A stretch of 13,055 nt of DNA, from NCBI GenBank assembly GCA_009691925.1, contig SIAG01000066.1, positions 1 to 13,055 of the forward strand, read 5' to 3'. The stretch is from Planctomycetaceae bacterium. GTDB taxonomy: Bacteria > Planctomycetota > Planctomycetia > Pirellulales > UBA1268. The notes below the pieces were generated by a model. It made no database searches. It worked only from the letters and a program-made list of their open reading frames with translations, and had not been told where the DNA came from. Of the stretch, positions 6,664 to 13,055 are shown piece by piece (the first letter of the stretch is position 1; every line of letters starts with the position of its first letter). The position numbers were made by a program, and so were the translations under genes.

Positions 6664-7701
6664 ATGACGGCCGTGCCCCAATCCGATTCCCCGCCCGCCG
6701 CCCGCGACGGTCACGTCAACGTGATCGGCGGCAGCGGCTTCATCGGCACGCGGCTGTGCGAGCGGTTCGTCCGCGAGGGGGGGCCGGCGTTCACGATCAT
6801 CGACAAGGTCGTCAGCCGCCGATTCCCTCACAACTCGGTGATCCGCGACATCCGCGACGCCGACGCCCTGGCCGACGGACTTGTCGCCGGCGCGCCGATC
6901 ATCCATCTCGCCGCCGAGCACCGCGACGACGTTCGGCCGCTGTCGCTCTATCACGATGTCAACGTAGCCGGGACGGCGAATGTCTGCCGGGCCGCCGCGG
7001 CGCGGAACATCGACACGATCCTGTTCACCAGCAGCGTGGCGGTATACGGCATGGCGCCAGCGCACACCGGTGAGGACGGGGCGATCGCGCCGTTTAACGA
7101 GTATGGCCGGACGAAGTGGGGCGCCGAGGGGGAATTGCGCCGCTGGCACGCCGAGGCACCGGGCCGGCGGACGCTCGTCATCGCCCGCCCCACCGTCGTT
7201 TTCGGTGAGAACAACCGCGGCAACGTCTACAACCTCCTCCGCCAGATCGCCACCGGCCGGTTCGCGATGATCGGCACCGGCCGCAACCACAAATCGATGG
7301 CCTATGTCGGAAACGTCGTCGCCTTCTTCGACCACTGCCTCTCCCTCCCGGTTGGCCTCCATCTGTGCAACTATGTCGACGAGCCCGATCTCTCGATGAA
7401 CGAGCTCGTCTGCCGAGTGCGGGGGCTGATGGGGAAAGCGCCCAGCGTCGGGCTCCGCATCCCGTTTTCAGTAGGGATGGCGATCGGCACGGCCTTTGAT
7501 GCCGTGGCGCGGGTGTCGGGGCGGACGTTTCCGATCAGCCGCGTCCGGGTGCGCAAGTTCTGCGCCGAGACATCGTTCACCTCGGCCGCGCCGGCGACCG
7601 GTTTCGTGCCCCCCGTCACGCTCGGCACAGCAATCGAGCGGACGGTGCGCCATGAGTTTCTCGAAACGCACGCCGGCGAGGAACTGTTCGCCGGCGAATG
7701 A
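6664..7701 (+). CDS. NAD-dependent epimerase/dehydratase (extended SDR) of a surface-sugar pathway, WbpV-like
   Basis: A 345-residue extended SDR. After a short variable N-terminus it shows NVIGGSGFIGTRL (19-31) for NAD(P) binding, IIHLAAEHRDDV (79-90), TSSVAVYG (122-129) and the catalytic YGRTK (Tyr147, Lys151), then ARPTVVFGENNRGNVYN (174-190), so the active site looks intact. It starts 15 bp after capG and is the last gene of the operon. The best match by pattern is the group of UDP-4-keto-6-deoxy-HexNAc 4-reductases and UDP-hexose 4-epimerases found in O-antigen clusters. It could make a second sugar nucleotide (for example by reducing a 4-keto intermediate or epimerising UDP-GlcNAc), which I cannot decide from sequence. 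ATG 6664 is chosen: AAAGGA at 6647-6652 is 11 nt away, while an in-frame TTG at 6655 would leave only 2 nt. Confidence 0.82.
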   Translation: MTAVPQSDSPPAARDGHVNVIGGSGFIGTRLCERFVREGGPAFTIIDKVVSRRFPHNSVIRDIRDADALADGLVAGAPIIHLAAEHRDDVRPLSLYHDVNVAGTANVCRAAAARNIDTILFTSSVAVYGMAPAHTGEDGAIAPFNEYGRTKWGAEGELRRWHAEAPGRRTLVIARPTVVFGENNRGNVYNLLRQIATGRFAMIGTGRNHKSMAYVGNVVAFFDHCLSLPVGLHLCNYVDEPDLSMNELVCRVRGLMGKAPSVGLRIPFSVGMAIGTAFDAVARVSGRTFPISRVRVRKFCAETSFTSAAPATGFVPPVTLGTAIERTVRHEFLETHAGEELFAGE

Positions 7702-7727
7702 CGGCGTGACGGCGGACAGCTTGCGTC

Positions 7728-8900
7728 TCAGGCAAACAGCCGGGCGAGGATCGCCTCGATCCGTCCCAGGAACACCTCCTTGCCGAAGAGCGTGGCGGCG
7801 CGGCTGGCGGTATCGCGGGGATCGGTGTCGTCGGTCGCGGCCAGGAGGGCTTCGATTCCCGTCGCCGCCCGGTCGGCGTCGGTGACATCGAGAACGTCAC
7901 CGAGCTGCTCGGCGACGACCCAGCGGCCGAGGTGCCCGTCGGGATCGCACATCAGAAGCGCCTTCGTGCCGTTGCAGGTGTAGGCGATGATCTTCGAAGG
8001 GAAGGCGAATCGAGGGAGCTCGGGAAGCATCGCCACGAGACCGTACCGGGCAGCCTGCATTTCGGTGGCAATCGTCTGCCGGTCGACTGGATCGCGGAAT
8101 ATGATCGGGGCCCCACGCTCGCGGGCGAGCGTCTGAAGAGCCTCCTTTTCCGTGCCGCCGCCGTAGAACACGATCCGGGGGGAAGGGTGCGAGCGGCAGC
8201 GTGACACGGCCTCGATGAAGAAGGCGAGATTCTGCCCCGGGCCGTGGTTGCCCGCATAGAGGATGTCGTAGGCCTTGGCGGGCGTGCCGCGCTGCGGATC
8301 GACCTGTTCGGCGTAAAAATTGTTCACGACCTCGATCCGCTCTCCGACCTTCGCCCGGGAGCGGAGCGGAACCGATTCGAGGAGGTGTTCGCGCATCTCT
8401 TCCGAGAGGACAGCGGTGACCGTGGCATGGGAGATGCAGAAGCGGTTGTAAGCCCGGTAGCACGCGCGGATGAGCGGATTGCCGATCCGGTATTCGAGGT
8501 TGTCCTGGAAGCTGAAGAGGATTCGGGTGCGGCGGCGGAAGACACGGCAGAAGGCGATCATCGCTCCGGCAAAACCGGGGGGGTAGGTGAAGAGATAGAG
8601 CAGATCGATGCGCCTCGGCCAGAGAAGCGTTCCGAGCCCCCGGAGGAGGAGGCGGGCGGAGTTGAGCACGCGCCCCAACAGCGGACCGTTGCGGTCGACC
8701 GGTGCCTGGAAGCTGCTGACGCTGACCCGCTCGGGAAACTCGCGGGCCCAGGCCTCCCGGCAGTCGTCAGCCGAGCCGCAGATGACGTCGACGGCGTCCC
8801 CCCGGGCGACATGCCGGTGGACGATCTCGCGGAGCATGTGGGGCTCCTCAGAGACGCGCGACTCGGGCCAGAAATAGCGGAACAGGACGACGACGTGCAT
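7728..8900 (-). CDS. Glycosyltransferase family 4-type protein, WbuB-like
   Basis: A 390-residue GT-B fold glycosyltransferase. The N-terminal domain opens with VVVLFRYFWPE and has LLYLFTYPPGFAGAMIAF (100-117) and FSFQDNLEYRIGNPLIR (129-145), the shape seen in WbuB-type O-antigen transferases. The C-terminal domain starts near residue 211 with YDILYAGNHGPGQNL (211-225, the GN-G-Q pattern at the donor side), then VFYGGGTEKEAL (244-255) and a late FPSKIIAYTCNGTKALL (300-316), where an E-x7-E acceptor motif would be expected but is not clear. WbuB homologues often follow fnlABC and are thought to transfer L-FucNAc, so I infer that this enzyme uses the product of the neighbouring operon. Unlike those clusters, it sits on the opposite strand, convergent with a 26-bp gap. 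No SD precedes ATG 8900, but the family start pattern supports it. Likely membrane-associated at the cytoplasmic face. Confidence 0.82.
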   Translation of the reverse strand: MHVVVLFRYFWPESRVSEEPHMLREIVHRHVARGDAVDVICGSADDCREAWAREFPERVSVSSFQAPVDRNGPLLGRVLNSARLLLRGLGTLLWPRRIDLLYLFTYPPGFAGAMIAFCRVFRRRTRILFSFQDNLEYRIGNPLIRACYRAYNRFCISHATVTAVLSEEMREHLLESVPLRSRAKVGERIEVVNNFYAEQVDPQRGTPAKAYDILYAGNHGPGQNLAFFIEAVSRCRSHPSPRIVFYGGGTEKEALQTLARERGAPIIFRDPVDRQTIATEMQAARYGLVAMLPELPRFAFPSKIIAYTCNGTKALLMCDPDGHLGRWVVAEQLGDVLDVTDADRAATGIEALLAATDDTDPRDTASRAATLFGKEVFLGRIEAILARLFA

Positions 8901-9078
8901 GATGGATTCGAGGGGAGCCCGGTCAGGGCGACTGTGGCGTCGGCGGCGAATGGCGCGGAGAGTCTACCGCGGCCCCGCGACGGGTGGCAGCATTTGGAGT
9001 ATTCTGATCGGGCTTTGCGGCGCTTGGGGGCGGATTGGGCTCCCGCTGCGTTCACCTTTCACTGTCTGGAGAGATGCC
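8901..9078. promoter_or_regulatory. Divergent intergenic region between glycosyltransferase and FG-GAP gene
   Basis: This 178-bp spacer lies between two divergent start codons. On the minus strand TAGACT (8966-8961) resembles a -10 element 61 nt upstream of the glycosyltransferase ATG and sits inside a short inverted repeat (CGCGG 8954-8958 with CCGCG 8967-8971), but no matching -35 was found. On the plus strand, GGAGAG at 9068-9073 is a good ribosome binding site 5 nt before ATG 9079 and decides that start over in-frame upstream codons. Confidence 0.4.
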
Positions 9079-10311
9079 ATGCGTGTTCGAATGTTCGGGG
9101 TGGGGCTGGGGGCCTTTGCCGTGATCCTCGCTGCCGGGGGTGGGGCCGCCGCGGCGCCGCCGACGTTCCGCAAGGTGGTTCTGACCGACAAGTTCCATGC
9201 CGAGGCGGCCGGCGTCGGCGACATCGACAAGGATGGCCATGGCGACGCCGTCTATGGCCCCTACTGGTATGCGGGGCCAGAGTACAAGGAGCGACACGAG
9301 ATCTATCCCGCCAAGGACTTCGATCCCAACCAATACTCCAACAACTTCATGACCGGTGTCGGCGACGTCGATGGCGACGGCTGGCTCGATGTCCTCGTCA
9401 ACGAATGGCCGGGGAAGGAAGTGGCCTGGTTCCGCAATCCAGGCAACGACACCGCCACGGTGAAGGCCTCGCAGGCGGGCTGGGGAAAGCACCTCGTCCA
9501 CCCGGTGGTCGACAACGAGGCCCCCGACTTCCTCGATGTCACCGGCGACGGCAAGGCCGAGCTTGTTTTCCACACCGGTGGCGTGCTCGGCTTCGCGACC
9601 CCGTCCGACAAGACCGCCACCGAGCGCTGGACCTTCACCCCCTGCTCCGAGAAGGAAAATTGGGGGCAGTATCAGCACGGCCTCGGCGTCGGCGACGTCA
9701 ACGGAGACGGCCGAGCCGACCTCCTCATGGCCGGTGGATGGTGGGAGCAGCCGGCCCCGGTGGCGGCCGGGAGCACGCCCCCTGCCTGGACGAAGCATCC
9801 GTTCGCCTTCGGCACCGGCGGCGGTCAGATGCACACCTACGACGTCGATGCCGACGGTGATCTCGACGTGATCACGAGTCTCGCCGGCCATGGCTACGGC
9901 CTGTCGTGGTTTGAAAACGTGAAAAAAGACGGCGGGATCGACTTCGTCGAGCACCGCATTCTTTCCGACAAAGCAGAGGAGACGCTCGACGGGGTGCAGT
10001 TTTCGCAGCTCCATTCGGTGGCGGTTGTCGACATCGATGGCGACGGGCTCAAGGACATCGTCACCGGCAAGCGGTTCTGGGCTCACGGGCCGCAGGGGGA
10101 TCCCGATCCGGCCGGCAGCCCGCATCTCTGCTGGTTCAAGCTCCACCGTGGCGCCGATAAGTCGGTTTCGTGGACGGCGCACAAGATCGACGACGCCTCC
10201 GGCGTGGGGACGCAGTTGGCCGTCGGCGATCTTAATGGTGACAAGCGCCCCGACATCGTGATCGGGAACAAGAAGGGTGGCTTCGTGTTCATTCAGGAGG
10301 GGGCGAAATGA
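9079..10311 (+). CDS. Secreted FG-GAP/VCBS repeat protein, predicted seven-bladed beta-propeller
   Basis: A 410-residue protein with an N-terminal signal peptide (RVRM, a hydrophobic run to about residue 20, likely cleavage after AAAA near residue 26). It carries seven calcium-binding-type DxDxDG motifs: DIDKDGHGD (48), DVDGDGWLD (96), DVTGDGKAE (153), DVNGDGRAD (206), DVDADGDLD (255), DIDGDGLKD (318) and DLNGDKRPD (384). They are spaced 48-66 residues apart, as in FG-GAP/VCBS repeats that build an integrin-alpha-like beta-propeller with Ca2+ in the blade loops. Each motif is followed or preceded by aromatic-rich strands such as WFRNPG or WFENV. Exported and probably carbohydrate- or protein-binding; no catalytic residues are recognisable. 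The start has GGAGAG 5 nt upstream. Its stop overlaps the start of the next gene by 4 bp, so the two products are probably made together. Function unknown. Confidence 0.85.
   Translation: MRVRMFGVGLGAFAVILAAGGGAAAAPPTFRKVVLTDKFHAEAAGVGDIDKDGHGDAVYGPYWYAGPEYKERHEIYPAKDFDPNQYSNNFMTGVGDVDGDGWLDVLVNEWPGKEVAWFRNPGNDTATVKASQAGWGKHLVHPVVDNEAPDFLDVTGDGKAELVFHTGGVLGFATPSDKTATERWTFTPCSEKENWGQYQHGLGVGDVNGDGRADLLMAGGWWEQPAPVAAGSTPPAWTKHPFAFGTGGGQMHTYDVDADGDLDVITSLAGHGYGLSWFENVKKDGGIDFVEHRILSDKAEETLDGVQFSQLHSVAVVDIDGDGLKDIVTGKRFWAHGPQGDPDPAGSPHLCWFKLHRGADKSVSWTAHKIDDASGVGTQLAVGDLNGDKRPDIVIGNKKGGFVFIQEGAK
10295..10300 (+). promoter_or_regulatory. Strong ribosome binding site for the oxidoreductase gene, inside the FG-GAP gene
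   Basis: AGGAGG lies 7 nt before ATG 10308, within the last codons of the upstream gene. It is the best SD match in the window, and it fixes the oxidoreductase start and supports its independent strong translation despite the 4-bp overlap. Confidence 0.75.
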
Positions 10312-11588
10312 GTCGGAATGCACCGCGGCTCGGCGTTGATCGGCGGACACTCCTTCTTGGGGCGGGGGCCGCGGCGGGCGTCGCCCTCCTCCCGCGCGTG
10401 GGGCGATCGGCCCCGGGGCCCAACGAAAAGCTCCGCGTCGGCGCCATCGGCGTCGGCGGGCGCGCCTCGCTCCTCCTCGAGCAATTGCCGGAGGGGGCCG
10501 ACATCGTGGCACTGTGCGATGTCAATGTGCCGCGGGCGCATGCTTTCCGGGAGAAGAAGGGGGGAGCGTGGCCGGTGTACGTCGACTACCGGCGGATCCT
10601 CGATCGCGCCGACATCGATGCGGTAGTCGTGGGAACGGGGGAGTTTCAGCGCGTCCTCCCCTGCATCCATGCCTGCCAGGCGGGGAAGGATGTCTACGCC
10701 GAGAAGCCGCTGACGCTCTACGTGGCGGAGGGACGGGCGCTGGTCAAGGCGGCCCGGCGGCACGACCGCGTCGTCCAGGTGGGGACGCAGCAGCGCTCGA
10801 TGGAGATCAACCGCCTGGCGTGCGAGTTTGTCCGCAACGGGGGGCTCGGAAAGCTTCTCGAGGTCCGCGCGGTGAACTACGGGAGCTCCTCTCCGACGCC
10901 GGCGCCGCTCCCGCCGCGGGAGCCGATTCCTACCGGTCTGGACTGGAATGCCTGGCTCAACCAAGCCGCCGACCGCCCCTTTAGCGCCCAGTGGATGGGG
11001 TGGATGGGATGGCGTGACTTCGCCGGTGGCGAGATGACCAACTGGGGCGCGCATGGCGTCGATCAGATCCAGTGGGCCCTCGGCGCCGATGTATCCGGCC
11101 CGGTGGCAGTCACGCCCGTCACCGCCGGCCCCAACGGCCAGGTGGTGATGACCTACGCCGACGGCCTCGAGGTGAAGTTCATCCTCGAATCTGGGCCGAT
11201 GGGTGGGGCCGTTTTCGTGGGGGAGAAGGGGAAGCTCGAGATCAACCGCAACAAGGTGACGAGCAATCCCCCCGAAATCGCGCAGAAGCTCCTCGAGGCG
11301 GTCGACGTCGCCGAGGAGGAGCGGAAGTGGTCCGATGCCCTCGCCCTCTGGCAGGCGCGGCATCATCTGCAGAACTGGTTGGATTGCATCAAGACCCGGG
11401 AGAAGCCGGTGGCTGATGTCGAGATCGGGCACCGGTCGGTGACGGTCTGCCATCTGGCCAACATCGCCCGCGCGGTCGGCCGTCCACTTCGCTGGGATCC
11501 CGCCGCCGAGAAGTTCGTGGGCGACACCGTTGCCGATGCGCTGCTCGTCCGCGAACGTCGCCAGGGGTTTGAATTGCCGGAAGTGTGA
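10308..11588 (+). CDS. Tat-exported Gfo/Idh/MocA family oxidoreductase
   Basis: A 426-residue NAD(P)-dependent oxidoreductase. The N-terminus carries a twin-arginine signal (DRRTLLLGAGAAAG, Arg12-Arg13, then a hydrophobic stretch and RSAPG), so it is probably exported folded with its cofactor. The Rossmann domain starts at KLRVGAIGVGGRA (41-53), with acidic LCDVN (69-73) and AEKPLT (131-136) holding the conserved EKP lysine. The C-terminal alpha/beta domain has WRDFAGGEMTNWGAHGVDQIQWAL (235-258; His249 and Asp251 at the usual substrate-site positions) and a typical planctomycete tail, RPLRWDPAAEKFVGD (392-406). The family oxidises or reduces sugars, inositols and related alcohols. Because it is coupled to an exported FG-GAP protein, I infer work on a carbohydrate outside the cytoplasm; the substrate is unknown. 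Its stop is only 4 bp from that of the convergent kinase gene. Confidence 0.88.
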   Translation: MSRNAPRLGVDRRTLLLGAGAAAGVALLPRVGRSAPGPNEKLRVGAIGVGGRASLLLEQLPEGADIVALCDVNVPRAHAFREKKGGAWPVYVDYRRILDRADIDAVVVGTGEFQRVLPCIHACQAGKDVYAEKPLTLYVAEGRALVKAARRHDRVVQVGTQQRSMEINRLACEFVRNGGLGKLLEVRAVNYGSSSPTPAPLPPREPIPTGLDWNAWLNQAADRPFSAQWMGWMGWRDFAGGEMTNWGAHGVDQIQWALGADVSGPVAVTPVTAGPNGQVVMTYADGLEVKFILESGPMGGAVFVGEKGKLEINRNKVTSNPPEIAQKLLEAVDVAEEERKWSDALALWQARHHLQNWLDCIKTREKPVADVEIGHRSVTVCHLANIARAVGRPLRWDPAAEKFVGDTVADALLVRERRQGFELPEV

Positions 11589-11592
11589 GCGG

Positions 11593-13055
11593 TCAGCGCT
11601 CGTGGACGAGGACGGCCCAGCCGACGTCCGCGAGCCGCTCGGGTCGCCCCAGGATCCGGATCGGCTCGGCGGCCGCGATCTGCGGCCCTGCGCCGCTGCC
11701 CCCCATCAACTGGCGGATCGTCCCGGGAAAGAGCCCGATGATCTCGGCATCGAGCCCGTTGTCGCCACCGACATCTTCGGGCTGGCGGACCGGTTTCCCG
11801 AACTCCGGATGTTTGTGGAACGACTCCTTGAGCCGGGCGACGATGTCAGCCGGGGCCCGCACCAACTGGAGATCGGGGGAGCTCGACAGATCGGTCCGCG
11901 CGACCTCGGGATTCTCCAGAACCAAGCCCCCCTTCGGTGCGCCGTCGACCATGTCGTCACGCAGATCGATGACCGCCACGGAGAACGGGGCGTGCGAAGC
12001 GTTCCATGAGCCGATGGCGTCGACCGAGCGGAAGAGGAGGCCGACGTCGAAGCTCATGAGGAGAACGCCGAGCACGCGCCGATTCTCCGCGCCGTGGGCA
12101 TCGCTCCAGATCGGCGCCGAGAAGGCCACCTTGAGCTTGCCGGTAGAATCACTGCGGTAGACCGTCGAGCGGTGGACCTCCGTAATCGGCGTGGCCGTGG
12201 CGCCCGGCTCGAGGTCATGGGGGCCGCCGTGGAAATAGTTGCGCCAGGCGAAGTCGCGGCCGATGGTGTCGGCCAGCGGCGCCCGGGCCACCTGCACTCC
12301 TTGGGCGTCGCACACCGTCCAGCTCTCGGCATCGACGGTGTTCTTCGTGTTGGCGGCGATCACGTCGACCGCGGCCTGGATCGCGCCCCAGGGCCTGCGC
12401 CCCGTGACGGGATCGACGGGCTTTCCCTCAGCCTCGGCCATCGCCCGGACGAGCTGGTTGTTGTCGGCTTCGTACTCGAGGATTCGCCAACGGGAATCGA
12501 TCTGGAGCGCGGCGGTGCTGGCCGCGAGCCGGGCTGCGAGCCGCAGCGCCGTCTGCCGGGAGCGGTATTCGTCGTGGGCCACCCTACGGAGAAGCACCGA
12601 GGTGACTGCCGCGCCCACGAGGAGCACCGCGAGCGACCCGACGGCGAGCTGCGTGATGGTGCGGTGGCGGCGTGTCCAGCGGGCCAGCCGGCGGAGGGGC
12701 GGCTCGCGGTATGCGCTGACGGGATTGTCGGCCAGATAGGCGTCGATGTCGTGGGCCAGGTCGAGCGCGGTTTCGTAGCGGTCGACCGGATCGCGGGCCA
12801 TCGCTTTCATACAGACCGCCTGGATGGCTTGCGACACGCCTCGCTTCACGCGTGACGGCGCGGCGAGTGAGCCGGCGAGCACCTTCTCGCGGATCGCCGC
12901 CACGTCGCCGTCGTAGGGGGGTGCGCCGGTGAGGAGGTGGTAGAGCGTCGCACCGAGGCCGTAGACGTCGCTGGCCGGCCCCACCGGGACGGCGCCGTCG
13001 TGCTGCTCCGGGCTCATATAGGCCGGAGTGCCGGAGATGCCGCGTTTTGCCACCG
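11593..13055 (-). CDS. Receptor Ser/Thr protein kinase with C-terminal Cache-like sensor domain (5' end outside window)
   Basis: The visible 486 residues start inside the kinase domain. They include GTPAYMSPEQ (8-17; the APE motif as SPE), ASDVYGLGATLYHLLTGAPPY (27-47; Asp29 of subdomain IX) and the subdomain XI Arg92 in DPVDRY, so the lobe is of the PknB-like type common in planctomycetes. A basic linker (about 116-132) leads to one membrane helix, ITQLAVGSLAVLLVGAAVTSVLL (133-155). The rest, about 330 residues, lies outside the cytoplasm. It has a coiled-coil-like helix (160-210) and then a Cache/PAS-like sensor pattern: WTVCDAQGVQVAR (245-257), GRDFAWRNYFHGG (265-277), KVAFSAPIWSD (308-318), VLGVLLMSFDV (327-337), and a short ending (DVGWAVLVHER). 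There is no second membrane helix. I infer a single-pass sensor kinase that responds to an external small ligand. ATP-binding and catalytic loops, including DFG, are beyond the window edge. Confidence 0.85.
   Translation of the reverse strand, partial: VAKRGISGTPAYMSPEQHDGAVPVGPASDVYGLGATLYHLLTGAPPYDGDVAAIREKVLAGSLAAPSRVKRGVSQAIQAVCMKAMARDPVDRYETALDLAHDIDAYLADNPVSAYREPPLRRLARWTRRHRTITQLAVGSLAVLLVGAAVTSVLLRRVAHDEYRSRQTALRLAARLAASTAALQIDSRWRILEYEADNNQLVRAMAEAEGKPVDPVTGRRPWGAIQAAVDVIAANTKNTVDAESWTVCDAQGVQVARAPLADTIGRDFAWRNYFHGGPHDLEPGATATPITEVHRSTVYRSDSTGKLKVAFSAPIWSDAHGAENRRVLGVLLMSFDVGLLFRSVDAIGSWNASHAPFSVAVIDLRDDMVDGAPKGGLVLENPEVARTDLSSSPDLQLVRAPADIVARLKESFHKHPEFGKPVRQPEDVGGDNGLDAEIIGLFPGTIRQLMGGSGAGPQIAAAEPIRILGRPERLADVGWAVLVHER

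Noticed and set aside
7702..7727. Terminator between the SDR and the glycosyltransferase
   Set aside because: The 26-bp gap shows no stable hairpin or T tract on either strand.
8244..9860. 538-codon open frame on the plus strand
   Set aside because: It runs antisense to the glycosyltransferase and then out of frame through the FG-GAP gene, and its composition is that of a shadow frame.
9052..10512. 486-codon open frame on the minus strand opposite the FG-GAP gene
   Set aside because: Its translation has no recognisable domain, and it lies wholly opposite a gene with a signal peptide, a good SD and seven clear repeats. Long antisense open frames are expected at this GC content.
10293..11453. 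386-codon open frame on the minus strand opposite the oxidoreductase gene
   Set aside because: Low-complexity, Arg/Pro/Leu-rich product with no motif, while the plus strand holds a clear Gfo/Idh/MocA protein.

Overview
This is a GC-rich window, densely coded on both strands, with no gene-free stretch longer than about 215 bases. The best guess for its source is a planctomycete, either an isolate or a metagenome contig. Three things point there: the start of a secreted protein with a planctomycete-type cytochrome c motif (RCGACHG followed by a WRID/GGD pattern), a Tat-exported Gfo/Idh/MocA oxidoreductase coupled to a secreted FG-GAP protein, and a receptor-type Ser/Thr kinase with an SPEQ motif. 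The genus cannot be told from the sequence.

Layout. (1) 1-239, minus: 5' part of a secreted c-type cytochrome-domain protein. (2) 348-1382, minus: a TIM-barrel sugar isomerase of the xylose isomerase fold, divergent from (3) 1593-2690, plus: a DeoC/LacD/DhnA-like class I aldolase-type protein, followed by (4) 2734-3195, plus: a RidA-family protein. The 210-bp divergent spacer carries a perfect 8-bp inverted repeat. (5) 3350-7701, plus: four tightly packed sugar-nucleotide genes, capE-capF-capG (fnlA-fnlB-fnlC) and a further NAD-dependent SDR. The first three form a complete route from UDP-GlcNAc to UDP-N-acetyl-L-fucosamine. (6) 7728-8900, minus: a GT4-type glycosyltransferase, convergent with that operon and a plausible user of its product. 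(7) 9079-11588, plus: a secreted seven-motif FG-GAP/VCBS beta-propeller protein, translationally coupled by an ATGA overlap to a Tat-dependent Gfo/Idh/MocA oxidoreductase. (8) 11593-13055, minus: the C-terminal part of a Ser/Thr kinase with one membrane segment and an extracytoplasmic Cache-like sensor, cut by the window end.

How they work together. Block 5 with gene 6 is a surface-polysaccharide module: dehydration and C5-epimerisation (CapE), C3-epimerisation and C4-reduction (CapF), C2-epimerisation (CapG), a possible extra epimerase or reductase, and a glycosyltransferase. Genes 2 and 3 look like sugar catabolism or interconversion with unknown substrates. Genes 7 look like an exported carbohydrate-processing pair.

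I do not see a mobile element, CRISPR array, tRNA, rRNA or defence island. The most unusual signals are the mixed metal-site signature of the sugar isomerase, the undefined aldolase beside it, and the kinase-Cache receptor. I found no clear evidence for a wholly new multi-gene system.
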